In this document: in pieces, positions 1 to 8,099 of the stretch
Layout of the letters: every line of letters begins with the position of its first letter
Position numbering within the stretch: position 1 is the first letter of the stretch
From: Aminipila luticellarii
Lineage (GTDB): Bacteria > Bacillota > Clostridia > Peptostreptococcales > Anaerovoracaceae
NCBI RefSeq assembly: GCF_004103735.1
Contig: NZ_CP035281.1
Coordinates: 2,356,001 to 2,420,000 of the forward strand
Length of the DNA: 64,000 nt
Direction: 5' to 3'
Position numbers and translations under genes: made by a program
The notes under the pieces: model-generated
What the model was told of the DNA's origin: nothing
The model's input: only the letters and a program-made list of their open reading frames with translations
The model's database searches: none

Positions 1-98
1 CTGAAAATCTCTTTGACCGCCGCTGATTCTGTGGGACAACACTGCAGCTCACCCCTTTTCATGGTGTACCCGAAGGGGATTTTTCTCTGCCATGCCAT
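1..98 (-). CDS. Recombinase-family protein, N-terminal fragment
   Basis: Start of a gene cut by the window edge. The first residues read MAWQRKIPFGYTMKRGEL, followed by a segment with PTESAAVKEIF, which resembles the opening of the recombinase (DNA-binding) domain that follows the catalytic domain in large serine recombinases. Short catalytic-domain-less partners of this type often sit directly downstream of the main recombinase in Clostridia elements. The ATG at 98-96 lies one base after the stop of the upstream recombinase, so translation is probably coupled. Only 32 residues are visible, so the assignment rests on that opening and on position. Confidence 0.6.
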   Translation of the reverse strand, partial: MAWQRKIPFGYTMKRGELQCCPTESAAVKEIF

Positions 99-99
99 A

Positions 100-1680
100 T
101 TACCGCACCGTCCTTTCCATGGTTTCTTTCAGCATCAGACCGTTGTGAAGGCTGATATTCATTGCTGTTTCCGATGAGATGAAGATGCTCTCCACCAGCG
201 TTTCAAACACTTCCTCCGTGAGCGCCTCCAAATATTCGGGGCTGTCCTCCAGATAATCCAGCATGGCTTGGGTCGCTTTAATCTGACTGTCCTCGCCGTT
301 GGCCTCCATGATGCGGCGGCGTTGACGGCGCAGCTCCCGGAGCTTAAAGTCAATTTCGCCGGTTTGGGATAAATAAAGAGCAGAATCTACGTATCCCTTC
401 GACTTGAGTCGAACAAGAACGAGATTCTGCTCGGTGAGCTGGGCGATTTCCTTGTCGATATCATTGATTCTGCGGTTGGAGCGAAGCTCCTTTTCCCGAA
501 GCTCGGTCAGCTGAGATAAGACCGGGGACAGGATTTGCGCGCGATGCCGTTTCAGCTTGTGGTACATGCGGAGGATTGCCGTGACAATCTGTTCCTCCGG
601 TATCTGTGAGGTGGGGCAAAGGTCTTTATCACGGTCATGCCTCCGGCAAGTCCAGTAGACCTTGTTATTGACGATTTTTCTGCGGAACAGGGTTCCGCAG
701 CCTTCACAGCGGATTTTCTTTGCCAGCAGTGCGGAGGAAACCGTTCCGTTTGTCTGCCTCCGTCGGCTTTCCATCAGTGCCTGTACCCGCTGAAAGTCCT
801 CCTTGGAAATAATCGCCTCATGGCAGTTCTCTACAAAATATTTCGGCTTTTCGCCCTTGTTGCGCACTTGCCGGAAGGGGATTTCGTTGGTGGCGAAGCT
901 CTTTTGCCAGAGCATATCTCCGGTGTAGGCGATGTTGGTGAGGATATATGCCACTGTGCTTGGGTGCCAGACGGTTCGCCCTTTCGTGCGGGGGATGCCT
1001 GCTTTGTTCAGCTTGTCTGCGATGTCATCCTTTCCCTGACCGCTGAGATAAGCGGCATAAATGCGGCGCACCACCTCGGCCTGTTCGGGAATAATCATCA
1101 GGGTGCGCCCCTCCAGCCTGTAGCCGTAAGGCTCGGACGGCGAGAGGTAGTCGCCTTTTTCCATACGGATGCGGACGCTGATCCGCATATTGTTTGAGTG
1201 GTTCTGTGACTCCATCTGTGAAAAAGCGCCGTAAATGGTGGCGATCTGCTCCGACGTCATTTTGCCGGTGTCGATGTTCTCCTTTTCAAAGTGGATAGAG
1301 ATGCCCAGCCGAAGAAGCTCCCGCACATACTGGATATATTCTTTGGTGTTTCTTGCGAAGCGGGAGATGGATTTGACGAGGACGCGGTCGATCTTTCCGT
1401 CCCGGCAATCCTGAATCATGCGGTTGAATTCATCCCGCTTGCTTGCCACAAGGCCGGAAATTCCCTCGTCGGCATAAATGTCCGCCAACTCCCAGCTGTC
1501 CTGTGCGGCGATGTGCCGGGTGTAATAATCCACCTGTGCGATGTAGGAGTTCTGCTGATCCTCTGAATCGCTGCTCACACGGGCGTATGCCGCCACACGG
1601 AGCTTTGCAATTTCCGGCTTTCTCGCCTGTATCAATGTGATTTTCGGCGCTACCGCCGATGTTGAATTGGATTGATACAT
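100..1680 (-). CDS. Large serine recombinase (site-specific integrase)
   Basis: A 526-residue large serine recombinase, the likely integrase/excisionase of the ICE. The N-terminal resolvase domain (about residues 27-175) has YARVSS with the probable nucleophile Ser36 and the downstream arginine-rich segment DRVLVKSISRFARN. A recombinase domain follows (about 185-300), then a zinc beta ribbon with CEGCG and a paired Cys/His cluster near 340-370, and a coiled-coil region rich in Glu/Arg/Leu (about 390-470). Length is normal for the TndX/Tn1549 class. The ATG follows GGAGGG at a good distance. It is the only complete recombinase gene in the window, so it is also a candidate for acting in trans on the maff2 cassette array, though nothing in the sequence proves this. 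Confidence 0.95.
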   Translation of the reverse strand: MYQSNSTSAVAPKITLIQARKPEIAKLRVAAYARVSSDSEDQQNSYIAQVDYYTRHIAAQDSWELADIYADEGISGLVASKRDEFNRMIQDCRDGKIDRVLVKSISRFARNTKEYIQYVRELLRLGISIHFEKENIDTGKMTSEQIATIYGAFSQMESQNHSNNMRISVRIRMEKGDYLSPSEPYGYRLEGRTLMIIPEQAEVVRRIYAAYLSGQGKDDIADKLNKAGIPRTKGRTVWHPSTVAYILTNIAYTGDMLWQKSFATNEIPFRQVRNKGEKPKYFVENCHEAIISKEDFQRVQALMESRRRQTNGTVSSALLAKKIRCEGCGTLFRRKIVNNKVYWTCRRHDRDKDLCPTSQIPEEQIVTAILRMYHKLKRHRAQILSPVLSQLTELREKELRSNRRINDIDKEIAQLTEQNLVLVRLKSKGYVDSALYLSQTGEIDFKLRELRRQRRRIMEANGEDSQIKATQAMLDYLEDSPEYLEALTEEVFETLVESIFISSETAMNISLHNGLMLKETMERTVR

Positions 1681-1772
1681 CTTTTTTCCCTCCTTTCAAC
1701 GACATACACTACCACACCTCCGGGCATATAGCTACTGAATAGTTGATAATATTCAGAAAACAATTCCGGGAC

Positions 1773-1931
1773 TCAGCAGAGCGCGATGATGGTGGGGCGC
1801 AGCCTGCGTTCCAAGTCTTTTTTAACCTGTTCAAGTTCCTTGTCCGTCATGCCCTTGACGGCTGCAAGCCGTTCGAGCTGCTGCAGGGCGGCAGCGTACA
1901 TCAGATTATCGGATACCTGTGAATGTGTCAT
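1773..1931 (-). CDS. Small SHOCT-like protein downstream of mazF
   Basis: A 52-residue protein. The start at 1931 is chosen because GGGAGG lies seven bases upstream. The C-terminal half (MTDKELEQVKKDLERRL) resembles the short helical SHOCT motif often found at protein ends. It overlaps the end of the MazF-type gene by 26 bases in another frame, so it is probably co-translated with it. It is too short and too unlike known MazE antitoxins to be called an antitoxin, although the position right after a toxin gene makes that possible. Function unknown. Confidence 0.6.
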   Translation of the reverse strand: MTHSQVSDNLMYAAALQQLERLAAVKGMTDKELEQVKKDLERRLRPTIIALC

Positions 1932-2313
1932 GGTGTATTCCTCCCTCATAAAAAAACGCCGGTTCAAGTCCGACGCTGATTGCCAGTGCTTCGTCAATTT
2001 TTTTCATTTCCCGCATATCCAGCCTGCCAATCCGTTCCTTGAGCCTTACCCGGTCGATGGTGCGTATCTGCTCCAGAAGTGCAAATGACTCTCTGGATAA
2101 TCCGCCTGTTCCTGCGATGGCCGTGTGGGTGGGCAGAGGCTTTTTGGGCTTGCCAGTGATGGCGCAGACGATGGTGGTGGGGCTATGGCGGTTGCCTACA
2201 TCGTTTTGCAGGATAAGTACGGGACGGATGCCCCCTTGTTCCGAGCCGATAACGGGGCTTAAATCGGCATAAAAAATATCGCCTCGGCTGATGGTTTGCA
2301 TGTTAGCGTTCAA
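1906..2313 (-). CDS. MazF/PemK-family toxin (endoribonuclease)
   Basis: A MazF/PemK-family protein. The diagnostic opening RGDIFYADLSPVIGSEQGG is followed by RPVLILQNDVGN, then ITGKPKKPLPTH, ending in the conserved LKERIGRLDMREM helix. Family members are mRNA interferases paired with an antitoxin. The preferred start is the TTG at 2313, which has GGAGG seven bases upstream; an ATG at 2337 in the same frame has no comparable site. No MazE-like gene precedes it, which is common for the solitary mazF genes of Clostridia elements. It may instead help maintain or regulate the element. Confidence 0.85.
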   Translation of the reverse strand: MNANMQTISRGDIFYADLSPVIGSEQGGIRPVLILQNDVGNRHSPTTIVCAITGKPKKPLPTHTAIAGTGGLSRESFALLEQIRTIDRVRLKERIGRLDMREMKKIDEALAISVGLEPAFFYEGGIHHDTFTGIR

Positions 2314-2915
2314 ATTTGCACCTCCCTTGTTTGACATTATTTGGTTTCTTAATGGCACAAAAATAGGGACCGCCCTGTATGATCTGCTTCGCTGTGAGAG
2401 CCTCCGCAGGCAGGGCGATCCCCATTGCTTCTGACATTAAGATTTCTTGCTGTGCTTAATTTGACACTACTCCCCAAGCACCAGAATCCTGCTGCGCAGG
2501 ACTCAAAAGGCGACGGCCTGAACTGCGGCTGGCTTCACCGCATCATAGGAATCTCACCTCCACCGGGATCTCCGCTGGCTGCCCTCATTGCGTGGTCCCC
2601 CGGTCAAGGGGGGGCTGTGACTGGACAGAAGTATCAATATAGGCTGACGGGATCATTGCGAGACAGGCTGCCACAGCCCGCTTTTCGGTCGGATGGGTAC
2701 CGCTCTGCACCTTATTTGGCCGTCTTTGATAGGTTGGAAAATGAGAAACCATGAACAGAATAAAAGGAATATGGTCGCTTTCATGTTCTCATCGCCGTCC
2801 TACAGGTGGTCTTGGCGCATCCTCCGAAGTCGCTTTCCCTTTTGGGGTCCGTCAGCTAACGTATTCAGGTCGTCGGATATGAAATTTTCAAAGAGCAATG
2901 AGGGTGAATAGAAAA
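2314..2915. other. Non-coding stretch between sigma factor and mazF
   Basis: About 600 bases with no open frame showing a ribosome binding site or a recognisable family. It contains several short GC-rich inverted segments, for example around 2595-2625, and could hold an untranslated RNA, but I see no named RNA family. It lies downstream of the sigma-factor terminator, so the mazF gene must have its own promoter here. Confidence 0.5.
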
Positions 2916-2950
2916 ACCCCCTCACTACTAAGCCGATTTCGTGAGGGGGT
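2916..2950 (-). terminator. Rho-independent terminator of the sigma-factor gene
   Basis: A ten-base-pair perfect stem (ACCCCCTCAC / GTGAGGGGGT) is followed on the minus strand by a run of T. It sits 15 bases past the stop of the leftward sigma-factor gene. Confidence 0.85.
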
Positions 2951-2965
2951 CTACAAAAAATATTT

Positions 2966-3385
2966 TTACTTTTCTATCATTTTTTTGAGCTTCAGCCGAA
3001 TCTGTCGTTCACGGTAGCTGATAGTTTGTTGCTTGATACCGGTTTCCCGCTCCAATTCCGACTGAGATTTTCCTTGAAAGTACAGGGCAAAGATTAAAGC
3101 CTGTTCCTCCTTAGAAAGCTGTGCGAGGCACCTGTGGAGCTCTTCCGTTATGAGCTTGTCCATGACCACATCCTCCACACGGGGAGAGACAAGGTCCGGA
3201 ATCCCATCCTCACCTGTAGTTTCCGCCGTATCCATGGCACTGTAATAAAAGACGCCGTTTGCCGTATCCCTTTCCTCCAGATAGGTTTCACGACGCTTCA
3301 TGCGGTGATAGGTAAAATAGACTTCTTCACTAACCGGTACAAGCTGACCCTGCACCTTGATTCGATACTCTTTTTTCTCTGCCAT
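2966..3385 (-). CDS. RNA polymerase sigma factor, sigma-70 region 4 type
   Basis: A 139-residue regulator. The start at 3385 has GGAGG nine bases upstream. The N-terminal part has the segment VPVSEEVYFTYHRMKRRE, common in Clostridia ICE sigma-like proteins. The C-terminal part is a sigma-70 region 4 helix-turn-helix (LSKEEQALIFALYFQGKSQ, then ERETGIKQQTISYRERQI) that would contact a -35 element. It lacks region 2, so it is either an unusual compact sigma factor or an RNA polymerase-binding activator of element promoters. Such genes usually lie near the integrase, as here. Confidence 0.85.
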   Translation of the reverse strand: MAEKKEYRIKVQGQLVPVSEEVYFTYHRMKRRETYLEERDTANGVFYYSAMDTAETTGEDGIPDLVSPRVEDVVMDKLITEELHRCLAQLSKEEQALIFALYFQGKSQSELERETGIKQQTISYRERQIRLKLKKMIEK

Positions 3386-3905
3386 ATGGCTTGTCCTCCG
3401 TTTTCTGAAATTTTGATGGTGAGTCAAAATGTCAGAAGCGGAGGGGAACGGCAGCGTGGAACGATAGCTGTTATATATAAAAACAGATTGTTAAATTCTG
3501 TAAATTCACGTCGCTGTAGCGGTTTTCTTGTCGAATAAAAAAAGTCAGTAGATTGCCCTTGGCAAAATACTGACTTTTTTAAAGTAGACTTATGAAATTG
3601 TGTATGTAGAGTAAGGAATAGATAGATTGCGCCGTCTTTATCTACACCTCCGTGCGGGAGGGTAGCTGTTATTACTCATAGAGATACCTCTTTCTTCCGT
3701 GGCAGGCGAAAGCCGGTATCCCGATATCCAAATAATCCGTCAAAAGCCGTAAAAGGGAGCAAGGGCGTGCCCTCTGTTGGAGAGGGCACGCCCTGCGCGG
3801 TTTTTGGCAGCCAGGCTATCATAACGTTCCAAAACGTCTTAGACCCTCGGCTTTGCGCCCCCGGTTTTCAGCGGGTTTGCCCTTGGCTTTATTTATTTGT
3901 TGTTC
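3386..3905. other. Non-coding junction region left of the cadmium island
   Basis: No supported gene. It holds a terminator-like hairpin at 3535-3580 and a 13-base-pair perfect inverted repeat at 3762-3794 (AGGGCGTGCCCTC and its complement) with no T run. This probably contains the left junction of the metal-resistance island, but I see no direct repeat or recombinase gene that would define it. Confidence 0.5.
3535..3580. terminator. Bidirectional terminator-like hairpin
   Basis: AAAAAAAGTCAGTA and TACTGACTTTTTT form a stem with A/T tracts on both sides, so it could terminate transcription from either direction. It separates the sigma-factor region from the metal island. Confidence 0.7.
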
Positions 3906-4114
3906 TTACTTTGTTGTTCTTACGCCTTTTTCATCCACCTCATAACTATCGATTTAATACCACTTACCTTCGCTCAGAAGCCACTTGCCGGATATCATCA
4001 CGGCGTTTGCGTCAAAGTAATACCGTTTTTTGCTGGTTTCACTGCCGATGTCCTGCTAGCCCGTCAGTGCTTTGTTGCCGGAGTAATATCGCCAGGTACT
4101 GATGTTCGGCGATC
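3906..4114 (-). pseudogene. Remnant of a cell-wall-binding repeat protein
   Basis: Reading leftward, the translation gives TWRYYSGNKALTG, stop, QDIGSETSKKRYYFDANAVM, ISGKWLLSEGKWY, stop, IDSYEVDEKGVRTTK, stop. The spacing of W, YYF, D and TG/SG matches the choline-binding or CW_binding repeats of Gram-positive surface proteins. The first internal stop (TAG) stands where a Trp (TGG) is usual in the TGW motif. A second stop (TAA) interrupts the last repeat. No start or signal peptide remains. This is the 3' end of a decayed surface protein, not previously joined to the metal genes in any obvious way. Confidence 0.65.
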
Positions 4115-4258
4115 AGCGTCTGAAACACCTACAAGCGCACTACCATCTGCACGAATACCCGCCGGATGCTGCGAAAGTATGTTGTTGTCTGCTGTCCAGC
4201 GTGACAGCGAACCGTTTTGTTTTGTCCTCGCCCTCCATTTAACAGGCTTTCGTCCTGA

Positions 4259-6109
4259 TTATAAATTCTTTGTATTCAACGCGCGGAAGGAGTTCAGCAC
4301 TGCAATGATCGTCACGCCAACATCCGCAAACACGGCTTCCCACATAGTAGCGATCCCAACCGCGCTGAGTACAAGCACAATGGATTTTATCGACAAAGCA
4401 AGCCATATGTTTTGCTTTGCGATTCGGAGCGTCTTCTGAGATATCTTCATTGCTGTTGCCAGCTTGGACGGCTCGTCGGTCATAATTACGACGTCGGCGG
4501 CTTCGATGGCCGCGTCGGAACCCAATCCGCCCATCGCAATGCCTATGTCGGCACGGGCTAAAACAGGCGCGTCGTTAATGCCGTCGCCTACAAAAGCCAG
4601 CTTTCCATTTGCCGATTTTTTCGCCTGCGCCAGCAGTTCCTCCACCTTTTCCACTTTATCTCCGGGAAGCAGTTCTGTGTAGACCTTATCCAGCCCTAAT
4701 TCTTTGCCGACCTTCTCACCCACGCTTTTCGCATCGCCCGTCAGCATCACAGTCTGATGGATGTTTGCTTTTTTGAGCAGCCTTATCGCTTCTGCCGCAT
4801 CTTCCTTAACCTCATCGGCAATTACGATATATCCGGCATATTGACCGTCAATGGCAACGTGTACGGTTGTTCCTATAATCTCATCCCGCGAATATTCAAC
4901 ACCGATTTTTTGCATTAACTTGACGTTACCGGCAAAAACTTTACGGCCATGAACCGTTGCGCTGACGCCGTGGCCCGCGATTTCCTCAACATCAATAATT
5001 TTTTCATTGTCGATATCTTTCCCGTAGGCCGCTTTCAACGAGAGCGAAATGGGATGATTGGAATAACTCTCAACATAAGCGGTAAGCTCCAGCAATTCTT
5101 CTTCGGAAATGCCGACAGCGTTTATCTTTTGAACCTTGAACACACCTTTTGTAAGGGTTCCTGTTTTGTCAAACACAACGATTTCAGTCTGCGCCAATGC
5201 TTCCAAATAGTTACTGCCTTTGACAAGAACACCGCGCCTTGACGCACCGCCAATGCCGCCAAAGAAGGAGAGCGGTATGGAAACAACCAACGCGCATGGG
5301 CAGGAAACAACCAAGAATGTCAATGCCCTGTATATCCAGTCGCCAAAGGTAGCGTCGGATATTACCAGCGGCGGGATGATCGCAATTAGAAGCGCGGCAG
5401 CCATAACGATTGGGGTATAAACCCGCGCAAATTTTGTAATGAAGTTTTCGGTGTTTGCCTTTTTGCTGCTGGCGTTTTCAACGAGGTCAAGTATTTTACT
5501 GACAGTCGATTCGCCAAATTCTTTTGTGACCTCAATCGTCAGAACACCGTTCACATTGATACAGCCGCTTAAAACATCCGAGCCGACGCCGGCTTCGCGC
5601 GGAACGGATTCTCCGGTCAGCGCAGAGGTGTCGATCATTGAATTGCCGTCCAGCACTTTGCCATCCAACGGGATTCTTTCACCTGCGCGGACAACGATAG
5701 TATCGCCAATCGCCACCTCGTCCGGGTCGGTCTTGATCAATTCGTCGCCCTTTTTCACATTTGCGTAATCGGGGCGTATATCCATCAGGCTTGCGATAGA
5801 CTTCCGGGACTTAGCAACGGCATAGCTTTGAAAATACTCGCCAACCTGATAAAACAGCATAACGGCAACAGCTTCGGGATATTCCCCAATAATAAGCGCG
5901 CCAACGGTCGCTACAGTCATTAAAAAGCTTTCCTGAAAAACCTGGCCTTGAAAGATATTCTTGATAGCCTTTACCACTACATCGGTTCCGACTACGATAT
6001 AGCTGGCAATAAAGATAGCGGGTTTAAGCCAAAGGATGTCTGTTTTAACCAGCAGCCCGATTGCAAAAATGACTGCGGCTATGATAATTTTTACAAGTTT
6101 CTTGTTCAT
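4259..6109 (-). CDS. cadA: Heavy-metal P1B-type ATPase (Cd/Zn/Pb class), no HMA domain
   Basis: A 616-residue P1B-type metal-exporting ATPase. Start at 6109 with AAGGAG upstream. It has the actuator motif TGES, the CPC motif in VVSCPCALVVSIP (metal-binding transmembrane helix), DKTGTLT (phosphorylated Asp), an HP dipeptide (SNHPIS) in the nucleotide domain and GDGINDAPVLARADIGIAMG. The CPC plus the CadC-type regulator point to Cd/Zn/Pb rather than Cu. Unlike typical CadA or ZntA, the polypeptide begins directly with membrane helices; the usual N-terminal HMA domain is encoded by the separate gene just upstream. It would pump metal out across the plasma membrane. Confidence 0.95.
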   Translation of the reverse strand: MNKKLVKIIIAAVIFAIGLLVKTDILWLKPAIFIASYIVVGTDVVVKAIKNIFQGQVFQESFLMTVATVGALIIGEYPEAVAVMLFYQVGEYFQSYAVAKSRKSIASLMDIRPDYANVKKGDELIKTDPDEVAIGDTIVVRAGERIPLDGKVLDGNSMIDTSALTGESVPREAGVGSDVLSGCINVNGVLTIEVTKEFGESTVSKILDLVENASSKKANTENFITKFARVYTPIVMAAALLIAIIPPLVISDATFGDWIYRALTFLVVSCPCALVVSIPLSFFGGIGGASRRGVLVKGSNYLEALAQTEIVVFDKTGTLTKGVFKVQKINAVGISEEELLELTAYVESYSNHPISLSLKAAYGKDIDNEKIIDVEEIAGHGVSATVHGRKVFAGNVKLMQKIGVEYSRDEIIGTTVHVAIDGQYAGYIVIADEVKEDAAEAIRLLKKANIHQTVMLTGDAKSVGEKVGKELGLDKVYTELLPGDKVEKVEELLAQAKKSANGKLAFVGDGINDAPVLARADIGIAMGGLGSDAAIEAADVVIMTDEPSKLATAMKISQKTLRIAKQNIWLALSIKSIVLVLSAVGIATMWEAVFADVGVTIIAVLNSFRALNTKNL

Positions 6110-6151
6110 GTTGAACTCCTTTCTCCTCCTTAGATAAGGGGACGAGCATGA

Positions 6152-6167
6152 TTGAGCATGCACTCAA
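6152..6167 (-). promoter_or_regulatory. CadC-type operator copy upstream of the ATPase
   Basis: TTGAGCATGCACTCAA is a dyad closely matching the two operators at the cadC promoter (TTGAGTATTGACTCAA and its complement). It lies 43 bases before the ATPase start, between the HMA and ATPase genes, and may give internal repressor control. Confidence 0.55.
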
Positions 6168-6206
6168 CTGTTAATGCAAAAAAATTTAGTTCTCTGAAAT
6201 ACCTTT

Positions 6207-6244
6207 GCTTTTGGCATAACGACTCGTTGCGTTATGCCAAAAGC
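6207..6244 (-). other. Strong hairpin between HMA and ATPase genes
   Basis: A 14-base-pair perfect inverted repeat (GCTTTTGGCATAAC / GTTATGCCAAAAGC) with a ten-base loop and no T run. It probably acts on mRNA stability or partial termination within the operon rather than as a full terminator. Confidence 0.6.
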
Positions 6245-6266
6245 CGGAAATGCTTGGTCGTGAGTG

Positions 6267-6488
6267 TTACGCCTTTTTCATGACAACATGAGGTTCATGC
6301 TTCTTGACGATTTTTTCGGCGGTCTTAATAATTTCGTCCATTTTCCCGTCGTCAGCCTCAAGAACCATCTTAGCCGTCATAGCGTTTACTGTTACGTCCG
6401 TTACACCGTCCAACGCCTTGACTTCCTTTTCGATTTTCGCCGCGCAGTTCGCGCAGTCCAACCCTTCCAATCTGAATGACTTTTTCAT
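6267..6488 (-). CDS. Stand-alone heavy-metal-associated (HMA) domain protein
   Basis: A 73-residue protein made of one HMA domain with the metal-binding CANC in DCANCAAKIEKEV and the ferredoxin-like beta-alpha-beta pattern. Such domains bind Cu, Zn or Cd through the two cysteines and hand the ion to an ATPase. Its placement between the repressor gene and the ATPase, and the absence of an HMA domain on that ATPase, suggest it is the split-off metal-binding domain acting as a chaperone. An HVV tail with extra histidine (KKHEPHVVMKKA) may add ligands. Confidence 0.9.
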   Translation of the reverse strand: MKKSFRLEGLDCANCAAKIEKEVKALDGVTDVTVNAMTAKMVLEADDGKMDEIIKTAEKIVKKHEPHVVMKKA

Positions 6489-6514
6489 CGTAGTTTTCCT
6501 CCTGTAATTAAATT

Positions 6515-6871
6515 TTATTCTGTTACATGGCTTATGCTTTGTTCCAAAACGATTTTCACATGATCATCTGTGAGAGAATAATAAGCAATCTTGCCGTCTT
6601 TCCTGAATTTTACAAGATTTTCTCTTCTCAATGTGCGTAACTGATGTGATATAGCAGATTTTGTCATGCCAAGCAAAACAGCTAAGTCACAGACACACAT
6701 TTCATTGGCATCTAATGCCCATAAAATTCTAACCCTTGTGCTATCCCCCACGACTTTCAAAAATTTTGTCAAAGTATTAAAAGTGTCATCTGAAAGCATT
6801 TTTATTTTAACTGCGTTTACGATTTCTTCATGTATAACATCACAATCGCAAACATCGCTTCTGACAGACAT
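6515..6871 (-). CDS. cadC: ArsR/SmtB-family metal-sensing repressor, CadC-like
   Basis: A 118-residue winged-helix repressor that would release DNA on metal binding. Start at 6871 after GGGAGGG. The N-terminal CDCDVIHEE and the alpha-3 motif ANEMCVCDLA supply the cysteines used by CadC for Cd/Pb/Zn. The recognition helix is in GMTKSAISHQLRTLR. It leads the operon cadC-HMA-ATPase, and its promoter is flanked by two perfect inverted operators, consistent with autoregulation. Confidence 0.92.
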   Translation of the reverse strand: MSVRSDVCDCDVIHEEIVNAVKIKMLSDDTFNTLTKFLKVVGDSTRVRILWALDANEMCVCDLAVLLGMTKSAISHQLRTLRRENLVKFRKDGKIAYYSLTDDHVKIVLEQSISHVTE

Positions 6872-6895
6872 AAATAACCCTCCCTTCGAAATCTT

Positions 6896-6954
6896 AATTG
6901 AGTATTGACTCAACTATATTCTTATTATAATTGAGTCAATACTCAATTGTCAAT
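6896..6954 (-). promoter_or_regulatory. cadC promoter with paired operators
   Basis: On the minus strand TTGACA (6954-6949) and TATAAT (6929-6924) are separated by 19 bases. Two 18-base arms, 6896-6913 and 6931-6948, are exact reverse complements of each other, and each contains a TTGAG/CTCAA dyad of the SmtB/CadC type. One arm lies in the -35/-10 spacer and the other just past -10, so bound repressor would block polymerase. Confidence 0.85.
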
Positions 6955-7189
6955 GATAATTTGAAATTTGGTTATTTTTTATAAACCTTGAATCTTCACC
7001 ATCTGTCCAGAAGTTTTGCTTCGGGATAGGCGCAGCAAAACGGGATTATCGCAGCACTGTCTTTGAGCAAGTTTTGTCGGGGCGCATATAGCTGCTCTGT
7101 CTATAGACATAGGCCTTTACTTTGTTCAAGCTGCTATTGCCTTTGTCCCTTTTACCTCCGCGAATGTACTAATTGATCATCATCCTTTT

Positions 7190-7372
7190 TCATAAAACTG
7201 TGATCTGTATTTTAAATGCTCCTGTTCTAACTGCTTCCATCTGCGGCGAATCGTAGGGTATGTTTCTCTCTGCCAACCGCCGCAGCTTTTCTCTGCGCTT
7301 TTCCACGGTCAATCCCAGGGTATAGAGCTTTCCTGCCTGTTTAATCAGCTTGGTTTTTTCTTTTGTTGTCAT
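7190..7372 (-). pseudogene. Small ICE helical protein with internal deletion and frameshift
   Basis: The gene starts at 7372 (AAGGAG nine bases upstream) and opens MTTKEKTKLIKQAGKLYTLG, then VEKRREKLRRLAERNIPYDSPQM, which is the usual beginning of a roughly 80-90 residue helical protein common in Clostridia conjugative elements. After SPQM the present frame reads EAVRTGAFKIQITVL and stops. In the next frame the same DNA encodes WKQLEQEHLKYRSQFYEKG, which is the expected C-terminal end of that family. A deletion therefore removed the middle and shifted the frame. It is probably inactive. Function of the intact family is not known to me. Confidence 0.7.
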
Positions 7373-7472
7373 GATCATCTTCTCCTTGCTTTTTGTAGGT
7401 ATATAGCATATACAAATATATTCTACAACCTTACGAATAGCAAGGGGAAAGAACCGACACTTCATCGAACAG

Positions 7473-7505
7473 AAAAAAAGAACCTCATCACTGAGATTCT
7501 TTTTC
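7473..7505. terminator. Terminator between XRE gene and the truncated gene
   Basis: AAAAAAGAACCTCA and TGAGATTCTTTTT form an imperfect stem around a TCAC loop, with T runs on either strand. It lies just past the stop of the leftward XRE regulator. Confidence 0.75.
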
Positions 7506-7512
7506 TACCTTG

Positions 7513-7842
7513 TCAGGATTTCTTTTCAGGCTCATACATTGCGTCTATCATCCGCTCCACCATTTTGATCTGTTCAGGATTTAGGTGCTTACACTTTTCA
7601 GCAATTCCAGTCAGTGTATTCAGCTCATTCCACTCTATGCTGTCCTGCACAAAATAATCAAGGGAGCGGTGAAGGACATTCCCGAATTTAATCAGTGTTG
7701 AAATGCTGGGCTGATATTTCCCAGCCTCAATCTGCCTGATATATACGGCGCTGATATCGCACTCCTGAGCCAGTCTTTCCGAGGTATAATCGGACTCTTT
7801 TCTCACGGCGGCCAATCGCATACCAAGTGCCTTTCGATCCAT
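7513..7842 (-). CDS. XRE-family transcriptional regulator
   Basis: A 109-residue regulator with an N-terminal lambda-repressor-like HTH (GMRLAAVRKESDYTSERLAQ, then DISAVYIRQIEAGKYQPSI) and a C-terminal helical segment with no catalytic residues. Start at 7842 after GGAGGTGAGAAG. It resembles the small repressors that keep ICE transfer or recombinase genes off. The palindrome upstream and a matching nine-base half site before the neighbouring gene suggest autoregulation and control of a divergent or adjacent promoter. Confidence 0.85.
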   Translation of the reverse strand: MDRKALGMRLAAVRKESDYTSERLAQECDISAVYIRQIEAGKYQPSISTLIKFGNVLHRSLDYFVQDSIEWNELNTLTGIAEKCKHLNPEQIKMVERMIDAMYEPEKKS

Positions 7843-7924
7843 CTTCTCACCTCCGACCGTGGGCAATACACTACAAGAATATATGTTATTATATTACTCC
7901 GATGTTGTTTTTTAATAGCGAGCA

Positions 7925-7948
7925 ATAGCATATTTTTATATATGCTAT
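7925..7948. promoter_or_regulatory. Inverted repeat upstream of the XRE gene, possible operator
   Basis: ATAGCATA and TATGCTAT form a perfect eight-base inverted repeat. The nonamer ATAGCATAT occurs again at 7403-7411, upstream of the truncated small gene, so the XRE protein may bind both. No binding data are implied. Confidence 0.45.
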
Positions 7949-8099
7949 AACCCTACAATGAGTTTGTTCTTTTTCTGTAATAAATATTCTTAGAGTGAGA
8001 GGTTCTGGTGGGTCCATCATGAACCGCACCTCGGTTCAGCTCGCAGACGGAGTATCCCCTTGGCGGGAAATCCGTCTTTTCGCCTTTTTTACAGTTGGG

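Noticed and set aside
637-1197. Long plus-strand open frame opposite the serine recombinase
   Set aside because: It is antisense to a clear recombinase gene, has no ribosome binding site and no recognisable family.
1906-1931. Calling the 52-residue SHOCT-like protein the MazE antitoxin
   Set aside because: It lies after the toxin, shows no AbrB or RHH fold and no similarity to MazE; position alone is insufficient.
3762-3794. 13-bp GC-rich inverted repeat as a terminator
   Set aside because: No T run follows on either strand and no gene ends nearby; left unassigned.
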